Shown one piece after another: positions 47,102 through 55,420 of a stretch of 64,000 nt of DNA (position 1 is the first letter of the stretch; every line of letters begins with the position of its first letter). The notes beneath the pieces were generated by a model that saw only the letters and a list, made by a program, of their open reading frames with translations, did not search any database and was not told the origin of the DNA. Source of the stretch: Hymenobacter gummosus (GTDB taxonomy: Bacteria > Bacteroidota > Bacteroidia > Cytophagales > Hymenobacteraceae). The translations under genes were made by a program, and so were the position numbers. Location of the stretch: positions 434,001-498,000 of the forward strand of contig NZ_RXOF01000002.1 of NCBI RefSeq assembly GCF_003970915.1, read 5' to 3'.

Positions 47102-47792
47102 CATCACCGACCTGCACTACCGCTACGGCCGCCACGCGGTGCTGCGCGGCGTGAACCTCGCGCTGCGGCCCGGCACCATTCACGGGCTGGTGGGGGCCAA
47201 CGGCGCCGGCAAAACCACCCTGCTCAACTGCCTCTACGGTCTGCTCTCCGACTACCAGGGGCAGGTGCGCCAGTCCGAAGGGCGGCCCATCCGGGAGTGC
47301 GCCGGCTTGCTGCCCTACGAGCCGTATTTCTACCCCCGCCTCACCGGCCGCGAGTACGTCACGTTCTGCCTGCAGGCCCGAGGCCAGCCCGTGCGCGGCC
47401 TGGAGGAGTGGAACGAGCTGCTGGAGCTGCCCCTCGACCAGTACGCCGAAACCTACTCGGCCGGCATGAAGAAGAAGCTGGCCCTGCTGCCGCTGCTGGT
47501 GCAGCCCTTCCGCTACCTCATCCTCGATGAGCCCTTCAACGGCCTCGACCTCGGCGCCTACCTGCTGCTGATGGAAATGCTGCGCCGCCTGCGCCGGCAG
47601 GGCACCGGCCTGCTGCTGACCTCGCACCTGCTGGGTTCCCTCACCGAGCTCTGCGACGAAATAACCGTGCTGGCCGACGGCCGGGTGCTGCGCCACTACG
47701 GCCAAGCGGAGTTTGGCGCCCTGAGCACCGACCTGCTCGACAACCTGCACCAGCACAAGCTGCAGCGGCTCGGGCAGCTGCTGCCGGAATAG
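47094..47792 (+). CDS. ABC transporter ATP-binding protein
   Basis: The 232-residue ATPase has Walker A GANGAGKTT (about 36-44), a signature-like YSAGMKKKLALLPLL in place of the usual LSGGQ (common in ABC-2 exporters), Walker B YLILDEPFNGLDL, the switch His in LTSHLLGSL and a Q-loop replaced by LLPYEPYFYPRLTG. It is coupled to the membrane protein upstream. The pair probably moves a lipid, peptide or drug; nothing nearby shows which. A MITE-like element follows. Confidence 0.93.
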   Translation: MISITDLHYRYGRHAVLRGVNLALRPGTIHGLVGANGAGKTTLLNCLYGLLSDYQGQVRQSEGRPIRECAGLLPYEPYFYPRLTGREYVTFCLQARGQPVRGLEEWNELLELPLDQYAETYSAGMKKKLALLPLLVQPFRYLILDEPFNGLDLGAYLLLMEMLRRLRRQGTGLLLTSHLLGSLTELCDEITVLADGRVLRHYGQAEFGALSTDLLDNLHQHKLQRLGQLLPE

Positions 47793-47813
47793 CCGACGCC
47801 ACCGCCGCTGGCA

Positions 47814-48034
47814 GTCATTGCGAGCGAGGCGCGGCAATCTTTCCTCCCGCGGCACGACGGTACCACCGGCACCAGCCCAAACGACTCCGCCCGAAACCGC
47901 AGATACTGATTTTGGGCAGCTCCGTTTTCGCTCTGGTGGCTTGGTGGTTTCTATTCTACCAGTTAGGCCGTCGTGCTACTAGGGGAAGGATTGGCTACGC
48001 CTTCCTGCGGTTGCTTCGCGTTGCTCGCAATGAC
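47814..48034. repeat. MITE-like element, GTCATTGCGAGC ends
   Basis: This 221-bp element lies between convergent genes. Ends are GTCATTGCGAGC and GCTCGCAATGAC, and the arms continue imperfectly for about 60 bp (AGGAAGGCGTAGCCAATCC-like words). Its centre (CTCCGCCCGAAAC and onward) is related to that of 52516-52785. Confidence 0.85.
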
Positions 48035-48048
48035 AGCCGAGTGAGTCG

Positions 48049-48768
48049 TCAGAACGCCAGGTAAAAATCCCGCAGCAGCTGCCGAAACGCGGCCGAATAC
48101 GCCTCGTCGGCGTCGTGAATAAACAGCTCCGCGCTCTGCACCATTTGCGGCCCGAAGCCGAAGCTGCTGATGTGGCGCAGCGGCTTGCTGCCGAGCCGGT
48201 GGTGCACTATCAGTTGCTGCCTCAGCCCAAGGCCCGCTTGTAATGCCTCCCGCTCAAACTCCCGCATTTCGGGCGGGGGCAGCAGCACGGTGAGCCGGCC
48301 GGTGGGGGAGAGGTGCGCGGCGGCAAAGGTGGCCAGCTCCGCGAAGCTCAGCGTATCGGCGCCGGCGTGGCGGGCGGCGGTGCGCTGGGCGTCGGGGGAG
48401 CGGAGGGAGCGGCGGAAAAAGGGCGGGTTGCTCAGAATGTGGTCGAAGCGGCCGGGCGCGGTAGCGGCGTAGGCAGTCAGGCTCCGGGCGTGCACTTGAA
48501 TCCGGTCGGCCCAGGGCGAGGCGGCCACGTTGCGGGCTGCTTGCGCCGCCGCGGCGGCATCGATTTCCACCGCTTCGATGCGGGCCGCGGGGTTGCGCTG
48601 GGCGGCCATCAGGGCCAGCAGGCCGGTGCCGGTGCCCACATCCAGAATCCGCTGCGCGCCCTCCACGGCCGCCACGGCGCCCAGCACGCAGGCGTCGGTG
48701 CTGACTTTCATGGCGCACTGAGCCTGCCCGATGCGAAAGTGCTTGAACTGGAAAAAGTCGTTGGGCAC
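48049..48768 (-). CDS. trmN: tRNA1(Val) A37 N6-methyltransferase-like
   Basis: The 239-residue SAM methyltransferase opens NDFFQFKHFRIGQAQCAMKV (FxFKxFxIxQ is the TrmN6/YfiC hallmark). Motif I is LDVGTGTGLLALMAAQR and the catalytic motif IV is HILSNPPFF. It methylates adenine 37 of a valine tRNA in E. coli. The start is GTG at 48768, which places the hallmark at the N-terminus; the frame before it is not family sequence. Confidence 0.9.
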   Translation of the reverse strand: MPNDFFQFKHFRIGQAQCAMKVSTDACVLGAVAAVEGAQRILDVGTGTGLLALMAAQRNPAARIEAVEIDAAAAAQAARNVAASPWADRIQVHARSLTAYAATAPGRFDHILSNPPFFRRSLRSPDAQRTAARHAGADTLSFAELATFAAAHLSPTGRLTVLLPPPEMREFEREALQAGLGLRQQLIVHHRLGSKPLRHISSFGFGPQMVQSAELFIHDADEAYSAAFRQLLRDFYLAF

Positions 48769-48836
48769 GGCCGAAGTGGGGAAGAAGTGAGGAAGGCTAT
48801 GCGGGGAAAAAGCCGCCGCGCGTTGGGGCTCGGGCG

Positions 48837-49967
48837 CTACGGGCGGGGTTGGTCTTCGGGAGCAGCCGGCAGCCGGGCGCGCAGCCACCGGTTCAGGGGC
48901 TGCTCCACGCCGCGGTACAGGCCCACCGCGGCCGCCCACAGCAGCAGTACCGTGGCCGGGTAGCCCAGCGCGGTGTGGGCATCGAGGCGGCGGCCCAGCC
49001 ACACCTGAAGCGGACCCTGGTGCAGCAAATAAAACGCGTACGAGCTGGCTCCCAGCAGTTGCAGCGGGCGGCTAGCCAGCAGCCGCGCCACCGTCGTGCG
49101 CTCGGTTATCAGCCCGTAGAGCAGCGTCGCCACGGCCAGCGGCAGTAGCAGGTGGTTAACGACCAGGCCGGCCGGGTGGTGCAAGGCCGGACGCGGGTCG
49201 GGCAGGGCCGTAATGCCCACCAAGGCGGCCACCGCCAGCGCCAGGGCGGCCAGGCCCAGGTAGGTGTACAGCGGGTGCGGGCGGACCCCGGGCCGGGGCG
49301 GTAAATGCAAGGCCAGCCCGGCGCCCACCAAAAATTCCACGCTTCGCCCGAAGAACGTGTAGACCAGCACAAAATTCGGATTTTGCAGCACCGGCAGCTC
49401 CAGCCGCCGGGCCAGCAGCGCCAGCCCCAACCCCACCACTAGCAGCCCAAGGGCGCTGCCCACTGCCAGCCAGGGCCGCCGCGCCGGGAAGCTGCGCTGC
49501 TGCACCCACAGGTAGGCCAACGCAAACAAGTAAAAGCATTCCTCCACCGTCAGGGACCAGCCCTGCGCAATGCCGGTGAAGGCAAACTCGGCGCTGAACC
49601 CCCGCAGCAAGGTGAGGTTCAGCCCGGCTTCGAGCAGCCGGTACCGCGCCGAGCCGCCGGGCGAATCGGGGAACAGCAGGGCCACGACGGTGAGCAGCAG
49701 GTACAGCGGGTAGATGCGGGCCAGCCGCCGCCCCAGGTACTGAACCAGAAAGGCCCGGCGCCAACGAATGCGGCCGGCGTAGCGGTGGGCAATGAGAAAG
49801 CCGCTGAGCGTGAAAAAAATGCTCACGCCTACGTGCAGCTCATCAAATACGGGCCACAGGCCGGGCAGCAACACCCCGAGTCGGCTGGGGCTGAAATGGT
49901 GCAGCCACACCAGCAGGGCCGCCACGGCGCGCAGGCCCGTCAGCGGGCGGAAGTAGGTGGATGACAC
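48837..49967 (-). CDS. Acyltransferase-3 family membrane protein (OafA/YrhL)
   Basis: The 376-residue protein has ten or so helices. The family's N-terminal catalytic His is in LTGLRAVAALLVWLHHFSPS. HVGVSIFFTLSGFLIAHRYA, the RRLARIYPLYLLL arginines and WSLTVEECFYLFALAY also fit. Such proteins acetylate or acylate surface polysaccharides or lipids at the inner membrane. No polysaccharide cluster is adjacent. The last part, ALGYPATVLLLWAAAVGLYR, is the normal final helix. Confidence 0.92.
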   Translation of the reverse strand: MSSTYFRPLTGLRAVAALLVWLHHFSPSRLGVLLPGLWPVFDELHVGVSIFFTLSGFLIAHRYAGRIRWRRAFLVQYLGRRLARIYPLYLLLTVVALLFPDSPGGSARYRLLEAGLNLTLLRGFSAEFAFTGIAQGWSLTVEECFYLFALAYLWVQQRSFPARRPWLAVGSALGLLVVGLGLALLARRLELPVLQNPNFVLVYTFFGRSVEFLVGAGLALHLPPRPGVRPHPLYTYLGLAALALAVAALVGITALPDPRPALHHPAGLVVNHLLLPLAVATLLYGLITERTTVARLLASRPLQLLGASSYAFYLLHQGPLQVWLGRRLDAHTALGYPATVLLLWAAAVGLYRGVEQPLNRWLRARLPAAPEDQPRP

Positions 49968-50032
49968 GGGCGAATAGAGTCACAAAGAGTGGACATAGCT
50001 AGCCAGCCTGCAGCCCAGCGCAGGGCGGGCCA

Positions 50033-50500
50033 TCAGTTCCGCTTCGCCTCAATCAGCTCGTAGCCCTCGTCGACCAGCAGGCGGCCCTGGGTGGCGCTGC
50101 CCACGGCCAGCCGGTCGCACCGCTCGTTTTCGGCGTGGCCGTTGTGGCCGCGCACCCAGCGGAACGTCACCTTGCGCTGGCGGTACACTTTCAGGAAGCG
50201 GCGCCAGAGGTCCTCGTTGGCCTTTTTGCCGAAGTCGGGCTTCTTTTCCCAGCCGAACACCCACTTCTTCTCCACCGCGTCGACCACGTACTTGGAGTCC
50301 GTCACCACCAGAATGGGCAGTTCGGGGCGGGTAATGGCTTCCAGGCCCACGATGACGGCCAGTAGCTCCATGCGGTTGTTGGTGGTCAGGCGGAAGCCCT
50401 GGGTCAGTTCCTTCTCGTGCGGCCCAAAGCGCAGGATGGCGCCGTAGCCGCCAGGGCCGGGGTTGCCCCGCGAGGAGCCGTCGGTGTATAAATGGATCAT
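50033..50500 (-). CDS. rnhA: Ribonuclease HI
   Basis: The 155-residue enzyme removes RNA from RNA-DNA hybrids. Catalytic carboxylates are Asp7 (YTDGSSRGNPGPGGYG), Glu45 (NNRMELLAVI), Asp68 (VVTDSKYVVDA) and Asp129 (AENERCDRLA), with His in RWVRGHNGHAEN. The start codon directly touches a tandem-repeat arm, so its 5' region consists of repeat sequence. Confidence 0.96.
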   Translation of the reverse strand: MIHLYTDGSSRGNPGPGGYGAILRFGPHEKELTQGFRLTTNNRMELLAVIVGLEAITRPELPILVVTDSKYVVDAVEKKWVFGWEKKPDFGKKANEDLWRRFLKVYRQRKVTFRWVRGHNGHAENERCDRLAVGSATQGRLLVDEGYELIEAKRN

Positions 50501-50623
50501 GGGGTCTTGGGGGCTTGGGGTCTTGGCCTGTTCAGCAATGCGCGTGAATGTGGACTGGCGTGCTCAAGACTGGCTACTGGAACGTCAACCAAGCCCCTAA
50601 GCACCCAGGCTCCCAAGACCCTA
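50501..50623. repeat. Period-8 tandem-repeat inverted pair between marC and rnhA
   Basis: The left arm 50501-50526 (GGGTCTTG and GGGGCTTG units) starts at the base next to the rnhA ATG. The right arm 50589-50623 (minus strand TAGGGTCT, TGGGAGCC, TGGGTGCT, TAGGGGCT) ends 2 bp from the marC stop. Both genes run on the minus strand. The word set matches the 11.3-kb element. Confidence 0.8.
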
Positions 50624-50625
50624 AA

Positions 50626-51207
50626 TCAAAAATTCTGTTTGAACAGCTTGATGGCAATGGCCAGCAGGATGACGCCGAACACGCGGCGCAGGATGTCTTC
50701 GCCGGCTTTGCCCAGCTTCCGCTCAATCCAGTGGCTGCTTTTGAGCACCAGGTACACGAACACCAGGTTGGCCACGATGCCCACCAGCACGTTGGGCAAG
50801 GAGTACAGGGCCCGCAGCGACAGCAGCGTGGTCATGGTGCCGGCGCCCACGATGAGCGGAAAGGCCAGCGGCACGATGGAGCCGGTGCCGCCGGTGGTGG
50901 GGTTGTGGCGGAAAATCTGCACGCCCAGCACCATTTCCAGCGCGATGAAGAAGATGATGAGCGAGCCAGCCAGGGCAAACGAGGCCAAATCGACGCTGAA
51001 CAGGGCCAGAATGCTCTGACCCAGAAACAGGAACACCACCATAATCAGCCCCGCCACCAAGGTGGCCACCTCGGAGTTGATGCGGCCCTCGCGCTGGCGG
51101 ATCTGGATGATGATGGGAATGGAGCCCAGAATGTCGATGATGGCAAACAGGGTCAGCGTCACCGACGAAATCTGCTTCAGCGAAAACAGGGTGGAGAGGT
51201 CAGGCAT
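50626..51207 (-). CDS. MarC-family membrane protein
   Basis: The 193-residue protein has six helices and the MarC/UPF0056 pattern: TLTLFAIIDILGSIPIIIQI, the GQSILALFSVDLASFALAGS segment, and PLAFPLIVGAGTMTTLLSLR with the conserved PL-GAG. The function is uncertain; the family was once linked to multiple antibiotic resistance, but that was withdrawn. The ATG at 51207 gives a normal N-terminus. The region just upstream is a 124-bp palindromic element that also holds a promoter box. Confidence 0.93.
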   Translation of the reverse strand: MPDLSTLFSLKQISSVTLTLFAIIDILGSIPIIIQIRQREGRINSEVATLVAGLIMVVFLFLGQSILALFSVDLASFALAGSLIIFFIALEMVLGVQIFRHNPTTGGTGSIVPLAFPLIVGAGTMTTLLSLRALYSLPNVLVGIVANLVFVYLVLKSSHWIERKLGKAGEDILRRVFGVILLAIAIKLFKQNF

Positions 51208-51225
51208 GGGCGTAAAACGGCAGCC

Positions 51226-51349
51226 CGTCATGCAGAGGCGCAGCCGAAGCATCTCGCGTGCTGACGTCAGGTAGTAGCTACTTTGTTTGGGCGGCAAAGG
51301 TACTACCTGGCATCAGCACGCGAGATGCCTCGACAAGCTCGGCATGACG
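51226..51349. repeat. MITE-like element, CGTCATGC ends, upstream of marC
   Basis: This 124-bp element has inverted ends CGTCATGC / GCATGACG and inner arms around CATCTCGCGTGCTGA. It contains a minus-strand TACCTTTG (51295-51302) that could be the marC -7 box. Confidence 0.8.
51295..51302 (-). promoter_or_regulatory. -7 box inside the repeat element, probably for marC
   Basis: TACCTTTG on the minus strand matches TAnnTTTG, 88 bp before the marC ATG. Confidence 0.45.
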
Positions 51350-51370
51350 TTCCTTTGCCGGTGGGTGGCG

Positions 51371-52426
51371 CTACCCCGCCGCCAGCAGCTGCAGCAGCTG
51401 GTCGTAGGCCACGTCGGGCAGGGCGGGGAAGTTGGCAATGCGGAAGGTGGTCTTGCTCCAGTTGCCGTAGCCGCTGCCAAGGGCCAGGCCAGCAGCGGCG
51501 GCGCGCTTCTTCGTCTCGTCGATGAGGGCCGCCGGGGCCTGCACCGCAATGACGGTGGTGGAGCGCGTCTCGGGGTTTTGCACCAGGGGCTGAAACTGCG
51601 GGTGCTCCTCCAGAAACTGGTACAGGCGCTGGGCCCGCTCGCGCAGGTGCTGGTCGATGGCCTTGATGGGGGCGCGGTCGAGCAGCACGCGGCAGAGCAG
51701 GTAGATGGCCAGCACGTTGGGCGTGTGGGTGGTTTGGAAGTTGAGCATCTTCTCGTACATGCTCACCAGCGAGTTGTAGTGGCCTTTCTCCCCGATTTCG
51801 CGGGCGCGGGCAATGGCGCGGGGCGAGCAGATGAGCAGCCCGAGGCCGGCCGGCATGCCGAAGCACTTCTGCACCGAGCCGTACCAGATATCGGCCTTGA
51901 TGTGCTTGAGCTGAATGCCCGCCAAGGACGACGTCACGTCGACGGCCAGCAGGGCGCCGGTTTGCTGGCAGCGGTTGTAGAGGTTGAGCACGGCCCCGTC
52001 GCGCAGCTGGGTGGCGGTGCTCGTCTCGTTCTGGGTGATGCACACCAGATCGGCGTCGGCCGGAATCAGGCTGGGGTCGGGCACTTCCTCCAGGCCGAAC
52101 TGGTGGCCGGTGCTGGCCGGGTGAATGGCCTTGGCGTAGTCAAACCACTTCTCGCCGAAGCTCCCGTTGTAGAGGTGGAAGCTGCGCTGCTTCGTCAGGC
52201 TCTGGGCCAGAATTTCCCAGCACTCGGTGGCCGAGGAGGTGAAGAACACGAAGTAGTCCTGCGGGATGTTGAGCTTGGTTTTCAGCTCGGCAATGGTCTG
52301 GCGCACCAGGGCCGTAAACCGCTCCCCGCGGTGCGGGGCCGAGAGCCAGCCCTCGTCGAAAGCGGCGCCGAGGTATTGCTTGATGGCAGGATAAACCTGC
52401 GAAGGACCAACGTTGAAGGTATACAT
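51371..52426 (-). CDS. serC: Class V aminotransferase, phosphoserine-aminotransferase-like
   Basis: The 351-residue PLP enzyme begins MYTFNVGPSQVYPAIKQYLG (compare SerC 'NFNAGPS'). It has FFTSSATECWEILAQSLTKQ, the substrate-binding TQNETSTATQL, an Asp in LLAVDVTSSLAGIQ for PLP and the Schiff-base Lys in YGSVQKCFGMPAGLG. Length and layout fit phosphoserine aminotransferase in serine synthesis. No serA is next to it, so alanine-glyoxylate-type activity cannot be excluded. The promoter is at 52455-52462. Confidence 0.82.
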   Translation of the reverse strand: MYTFNVGPSQVYPAIKQYLGAAFDEGWLSAPHRGERFTALVRQTIAELKTKLNIPQDYFVFFTSSATECWEILAQSLTKQRSFHLYNGSFGEKWFDYAKAIHPASTGHQFGLEEVPDPSLIPADADLVCITQNETSTATQLRDGAVLNLYNRCQQTGALLAVDVTSSLAGIQLKHIKADIWYGSVQKCFGMPAGLGLLICSPRAIARAREIGEKGHYNSLVSMYEKMLNFQTTHTPNVLAIYLLCRVLLDRAPIKAIDQHLRERAQRLYQFLEEHPQFQPLVQNPETRSTTVIAVQAPAALIDETKKRAAAAGLALGSGYGNWSKTTFRIANFPALPDVAYDQLLQLLAAG

Positions 52427-52454
52427 AGGTGCGAAAAGGCTAGGAGAGGAGCGG

Positions 52455-52462
52455 CAAAGGTA
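52455..52462 (-). promoter_or_regulatory. -7 promoter box of the serC-like gene
   Basis: TACCTTTG on the minus strand, 28 bp before the ATG. Confidence 0.6.
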
Positions 52463-52515
52463 GACCGCAGATGGGCACGGATGAACGAACGGATAGAACG
52501 GATTCGTGCGGGCGT

Positions 52516-52785
52516 GGCGGCTGCACTGGTAGTCATTGCGAGCAAGGCGAAGCAACCGCAGGAAGGCGTAGCCAATCCTTCCTCCCGTAGCACCAACGCT
52601 CCCGCTGGCAGCAACCGAAAACGGCTCCGCCCGAAACATTAGTCACTCGGTTTCGGGTGCGGCTGCCTTGTTCTGGTGATTTTCCGGCTGCTGCCAGTTG
52701 CACCGTCGGGCCACGAGAGGCAGGATTGGCCACGCCTTCCTGCGGTTGCTTCGCCTTGCTCGCAATGACTACCAGTGCAGCCGCC
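52516..52785. repeat. MITE-like element, longest copy with GTCATTGCGAGC arms
   Basis: This 270-bp element lies in the 367-bp gap between aroQ and the serC-like gene. The arms of about 68 bp differ at only two or three positions and extend beyond GTCATTGCG to GGCGGCTGCACTGG. The centre (GGCTCCGCCCGAAAC) is related to that of 47814-48034. Confidence 0.9.
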
Positions 52786-52793
52786 CGCGCCGC

Positions 52794-53246
52794 TCAGCTG
52801 CCCGAGCGGAAGCCCACCCGCCGGGGGCGCTGGTTCTGGAAGTACTGCAGGGCGAGGCGGTAGCTTTCCAGCTTGAAGCCGCTGATGCAGCCCACGCAGT
52901 GCCGCCCGATGAGGCTGCGCTGGCGAAACTCCTCGCGGGCGGCCAGGTTCGAGAGGTGCACCTCCACCACGGGCGTATTGATACCGGCAATGGCGTCGGC
53001 CAGGGCCACCGAGGTGTGGGTATAGCCGCCCGCGTTCAGCACAATACCGTGGTAGGCGAAGCCCACCTCGTGCAGCTTGTCGATGAGCTGGCCTTCGTGG
53101 TTGCTCTGGAAATGCTCGATGGCGAAGTCCGGGAAGGCTTCCTGCAGCTCGGGCAGGTAGTCCTCGAAGGAGCGGGTGCCGTAGATGCCCGGCTCGCGGC
53201 GGCCGAGCAGGTTGAGGTTCGGGCCGTTGATGATCAGGATTTGCAT
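52794..53246 (-). CDS. aroQ: Type II 3-dehydroquinate dehydratase
   Basis: The 150-residue enzyme of the shikimate pathway begins MQILIINGPNLNLLGRREPG, with the catalytic Tyr in IYGTRSFEDYL and the lid Arg. It continues FQSNHEGQLIDKLHEV, LNAGGYTHTSVALADAI, EVHLSNLAAREEFRQRSLIG and GCISGFKLESYRLALQY. Its start lies 72 bp from the divergent lipoprotein gene. CATCTTCG, just upstream of the ATG, may be a weak -7 box giving a nearly leaderless message. Confidence 0.96.
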   Translation of the reverse strand: MQILIINGPNLNLLGRREPGIYGTRSFEDYLPELQEAFPDFAIEHFQSNHEGQLIDKLHEVGFAYHGIVLNAGGYTHTSVALADAIAGINTPVVEVHLSNLAAREEFRQRSLIGRHCVGCISGFKLESYRLALQYFQNQRPRRVGFRSGS

Positions 53247-53317
53247 GGGGCGAAGATGCGGCATGTCGCCCAAAGATGTGGTTGGGCCGCACCGCATCCT
53301 GCCCTATCTTCGGGGCC

Positions 53318-53911
53318 ATGAACCTGCCCGCCGCGCCCACCCGCCGTACCCTCATCCTGCCCCTGCTGGCCCTTGCCCTGCTCTCCGGCGGCTGCAAAGA
53401 CGTCGCCGACGCCATCAAGCCCAAGCTGCCCGACGAAACCCAGGAGGGCAAGGGCACCTTCGGCTGCCTGGTCGACGACAAGCTGTGGCTGCCCTACGCC
53501 GAGCACACGCTCGACAGCGAAGTAGAAGCCAGCTACGCCGGGGGAGTATTCTCGCTCCGGGCCGAACAGGAAAATGCAAGCAAGCCCGTGCAGTATTTTT
53601 ACCTGCGCGCGGCAGGCCCCCCCGGCGGTGGCGCCCTTACGCCGGGTACCTACGCGGTGGGCCCAGGCTTCGTCGGCTGGATAGAGGTGCAGGAAACCGG
53701 GCGGCCCCAGGCATACCGCAGCCGGCGCGGGCAAGGCACGCTGACCATCACCAAGGTTGAGCCGCGCACCAATACGTCCACCGTCCTGGGCCAGCAGATT
53801 ACCACGCGCTTCACCATCGTGTCGGGTACCTTCCACTTCACGGCTACCGATTCGATTTCCGGCAAAACCGTGACCGTGAAAGACGGGCGCTTCGACGTGC
53901 AGGCGTTTTAG
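53318..53911 (+). CDS. Lipoprotein of the GTFGCLVxxxLW type
   Basis: The 197-residue product has a lipoprotein signal (LILPLLALALLSGGC). The mature part opens TQEGKGTFGCLVDDKLWLPY and ends ITKVEPRTNTSTVLGQQITT ... VSGTFHFTATDSISGKTVTV, then KDGRFDVQAF. This start and end are shared by a large group of Bacteroidota lipoproteins (DUF6252-like), of unknown function and all beta. The ATG at 53318 is chosen because it gives the intact lipoprotein signal. TATCTTCG about 8 bp before the ATG may be its -7 box. Confidence 0.8.
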   Translation: MNLPAAPTRRTLILPLLALALLSGGCKDVADAIKPKLPDETQEGKGTFGCLVDDKLWLPYAEHTLDSEVEASYAGGVFSLRAEQENASKPVQYFYLRAAGPPGGGALTPGTYAVGPGFVGWIEVQETGRPQAYRSRRGQGTLTITKVEPRTNTSTVLGQQITTRFTIVSGTFHFTATDSISGKTVTVKDGRFDVQAF

Positions 53912-53935
53912 CGGGGCGGCCGCGCCGGAGCGTGC

Positions 53936-53943
53936 TATCTTTG
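53936..53943 (+). promoter_or_regulatory. -7 box directly before xerD (leaderless)
   Basis: TATCTTTG matches the consensus and ends 6 bp before the ATG, so transcription should start on the start codon. Confidence 0.65.
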
Positions 53944-53949
53944 CCCGCT

Positions 53950-54855
53950 ATGGCGCTTACCTGGAATCTTGCCCTGAAGCAGTTTGAAGGCTACCTGCGG
54001 CTGGAAAAGTCGTTGTCGGACCATTCCATTGAGGCCTACGTGCGCGACGTGGACAAGCTGCGCCAGTACCTCGACCTCAGCAAGCTGCCCGCCCGCCCCG
54101 ACCAGGTGACGGCGCGCATCATCCGCGACTTTCTGGCCTGGCTGGGCGAGCTGGAGCTGACGGCCAACTCCCAGGCGCGGACCTTGTCGGGCCTGCGGGC
54201 CTTCTACAAGTTTCTGCTCATCGAAGACCTGGCCCAGCAGGACCCCACCGACACGGTGGAGTCGCCGAAGCTGGGGCGCAAGCTGCCCGATACGCTCAGC
54301 TACGCCGAAATCGAGCAGCTGCTCTCGGCCATCGACCTGAGCACCAACGAGGGCACCCGCAACCGGGCCATGCTGGAGGTGCTTTACTCCTCGGGCCTGC
54401 GCGTGTCGGAGCTGGTGGGCCTGCGCCTGTCGAATCTGTACGTCGACCAGGGCTTTGTGCGGGTGATGGGCAAGGGAAGCAAGGAGCGGCTGGTGCCCAT
54501 CGGCCGCGACGCGCTCAAGCACGTGGGCCTGTACCTGGAAGGCGTGCGCTGCCACCTCGACGTGCAGCGCGGCTCCGAAGACATCATCTTCCTGAACCGC
54601 CGCGGCGGCGCCCTCTCGCGGGTGATGGTGTTCAACATCATCAAGGACACTGCCCTCAAGGCCGGCATCGACAAGGTCATCAGTCCGCACACCTTCCGCC
54701 ACTCCTTCGCCACCCACCTCATCGAAGGCGGGGCCGATTTGCGCGCCGTGCAGGAAATGCTCGGCCACGAGAGCATCACCACCACCGAAATCTACACCCA
54801 CCTCGACCGCGACTACCTGCGGCAGGTTATCACGGCCTTTCACCCGCGCAGCTAG
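53950..54855 (+). CDS. xerD: Tyrosine recombinase XerD
   Basis: The 301-residue recombinase resolves chromosome dimers at dif, acting with FtsK. The N-terminal SAM-like DNA-binding domain (LKQFEGYLRLEKSLSDHSIE) is followed by the catalytic domain. The Arg is in LYSSGLRVSELVGLRLS, the Lys in GKGSKERLVPIG, the His-X-X-Arg in HTFRHSFATHLIEGGADLRA, the second His in LGHESITTTEIYTHLD, and the nucleophile Tyr at about 282. ftsK lies 2.5 kb downstream. The ATG at 53950 is chosen over an earlier GTG because the promoter box overlaps the latter. Confidence 0.94.
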   Translation: MALTWNLALKQFEGYLRLEKSLSDHSIEAYVRDVDKLRQYLDLSKLPARPDQVTARIIRDFLAWLGELELTANSQARTLSGLRAFYKFLLIEDLAQQDPTDTVESPKLGRKLPDTLSYAEIEQLLSAIDLSTNEGTRNRAMLEVLYSSGLRVSELVGLRLSNLYVDQGFVRVMGKGSKERLVPIGRDALKHVGLYLEGVRCHLDVQRGSEDIIFLNRRGGALSRVMVFNIIKDTALKAGIDKVISPHTFRHSFATHLIEGGADLRAVQEMLGHESITTTEIYTHLDRDYLRQVITAFHPRS

Positions 54856-54895
54856 CCGAATTGAGCTGTTCCGCTGTTGTTCGGCTGCTTGTCAA

Positions 54896-55318
54896 TCAGC
54901 GTTCGGCCTGACTCTGGCTGCGCAGCCACTGCCGGGCCATCGTCAGGTCGTCGAAGATTTGCAGCTCGAACTGCTCGCCGAAGGGGCGACGGGCGGCCAC
55001 GTCGGCGGTGCTGGCCAGCAGGTGCGGCGGCGTGACGTGGGCCACGTAGCGCAGGCCTCGTTCGGCGGCCACGGGCGCCCAGATGTGCTCCAGCCAGGCC
55101 GTCGAGCTAAACCACGGCCCGGAAAGCTGGCTGTTGTCGTTGAGCAGGCAGGGCGAGGGAAAATGCCGCAGCGACGATAAATACGCTTCCGCGCCCCGCT
55201 CGGCGTCGCGCGTGGGCACAAAACCGGCCCAGTTGGCCTGCAGCCAGCGGTTGGCGGGGTCGAACTGGATGGAGCAGTACACCTGCTCGTCTTGGTTGTA
55301 CAGGTCTTGGAGGCGCAT
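54896..55318 (-). CDS. SpoIIAA/STAS-like small protein, function unknown
   Basis: The 140-residue soluble protein begins MRLQDLYNQDEQVYCSIQFD and has the pattern WLQANWAGFV ... AYLSSLRHFPSPCLLNDNSQ ... WLEHIWAPVAAERGLRYVAH ... FELQIFDDLTMARQWLRSQ. This strand-helix alternation resembles the Bacteroidota STAS/SEC14-like proteins of about 130-140 residues, possibly regulatory. It is convergent with xerD and divergent from the DUF6044-like gene. A period-8-like GCTGTTCC stretch (54862-54905) lies at its 3' end. Confidence 0.6.
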   Translation of the reverse strand: MRLQDLYNQDEQVYCSIQFDPANRWLQANWAGFVPTRDAERGAEAYLSSLRHFPSPCLLNDNSQLSGPWFSSTAWLEHIWAPVAAERGLRYVAHVTPPHLLASTADVAARRPFGEQFELQIFDDLTMARQWLRSQSQAER

Positions 55319-55420
55319 GGGGGTAAGGATCAGGCAAGAAAGTAAGACGGCGGCGGCAACCTGGTAATGTAAGCGCACGGCGCGTGAAAAGGTTGGCGCC
55401 GGCTGCGACCTTTGCGGCGC

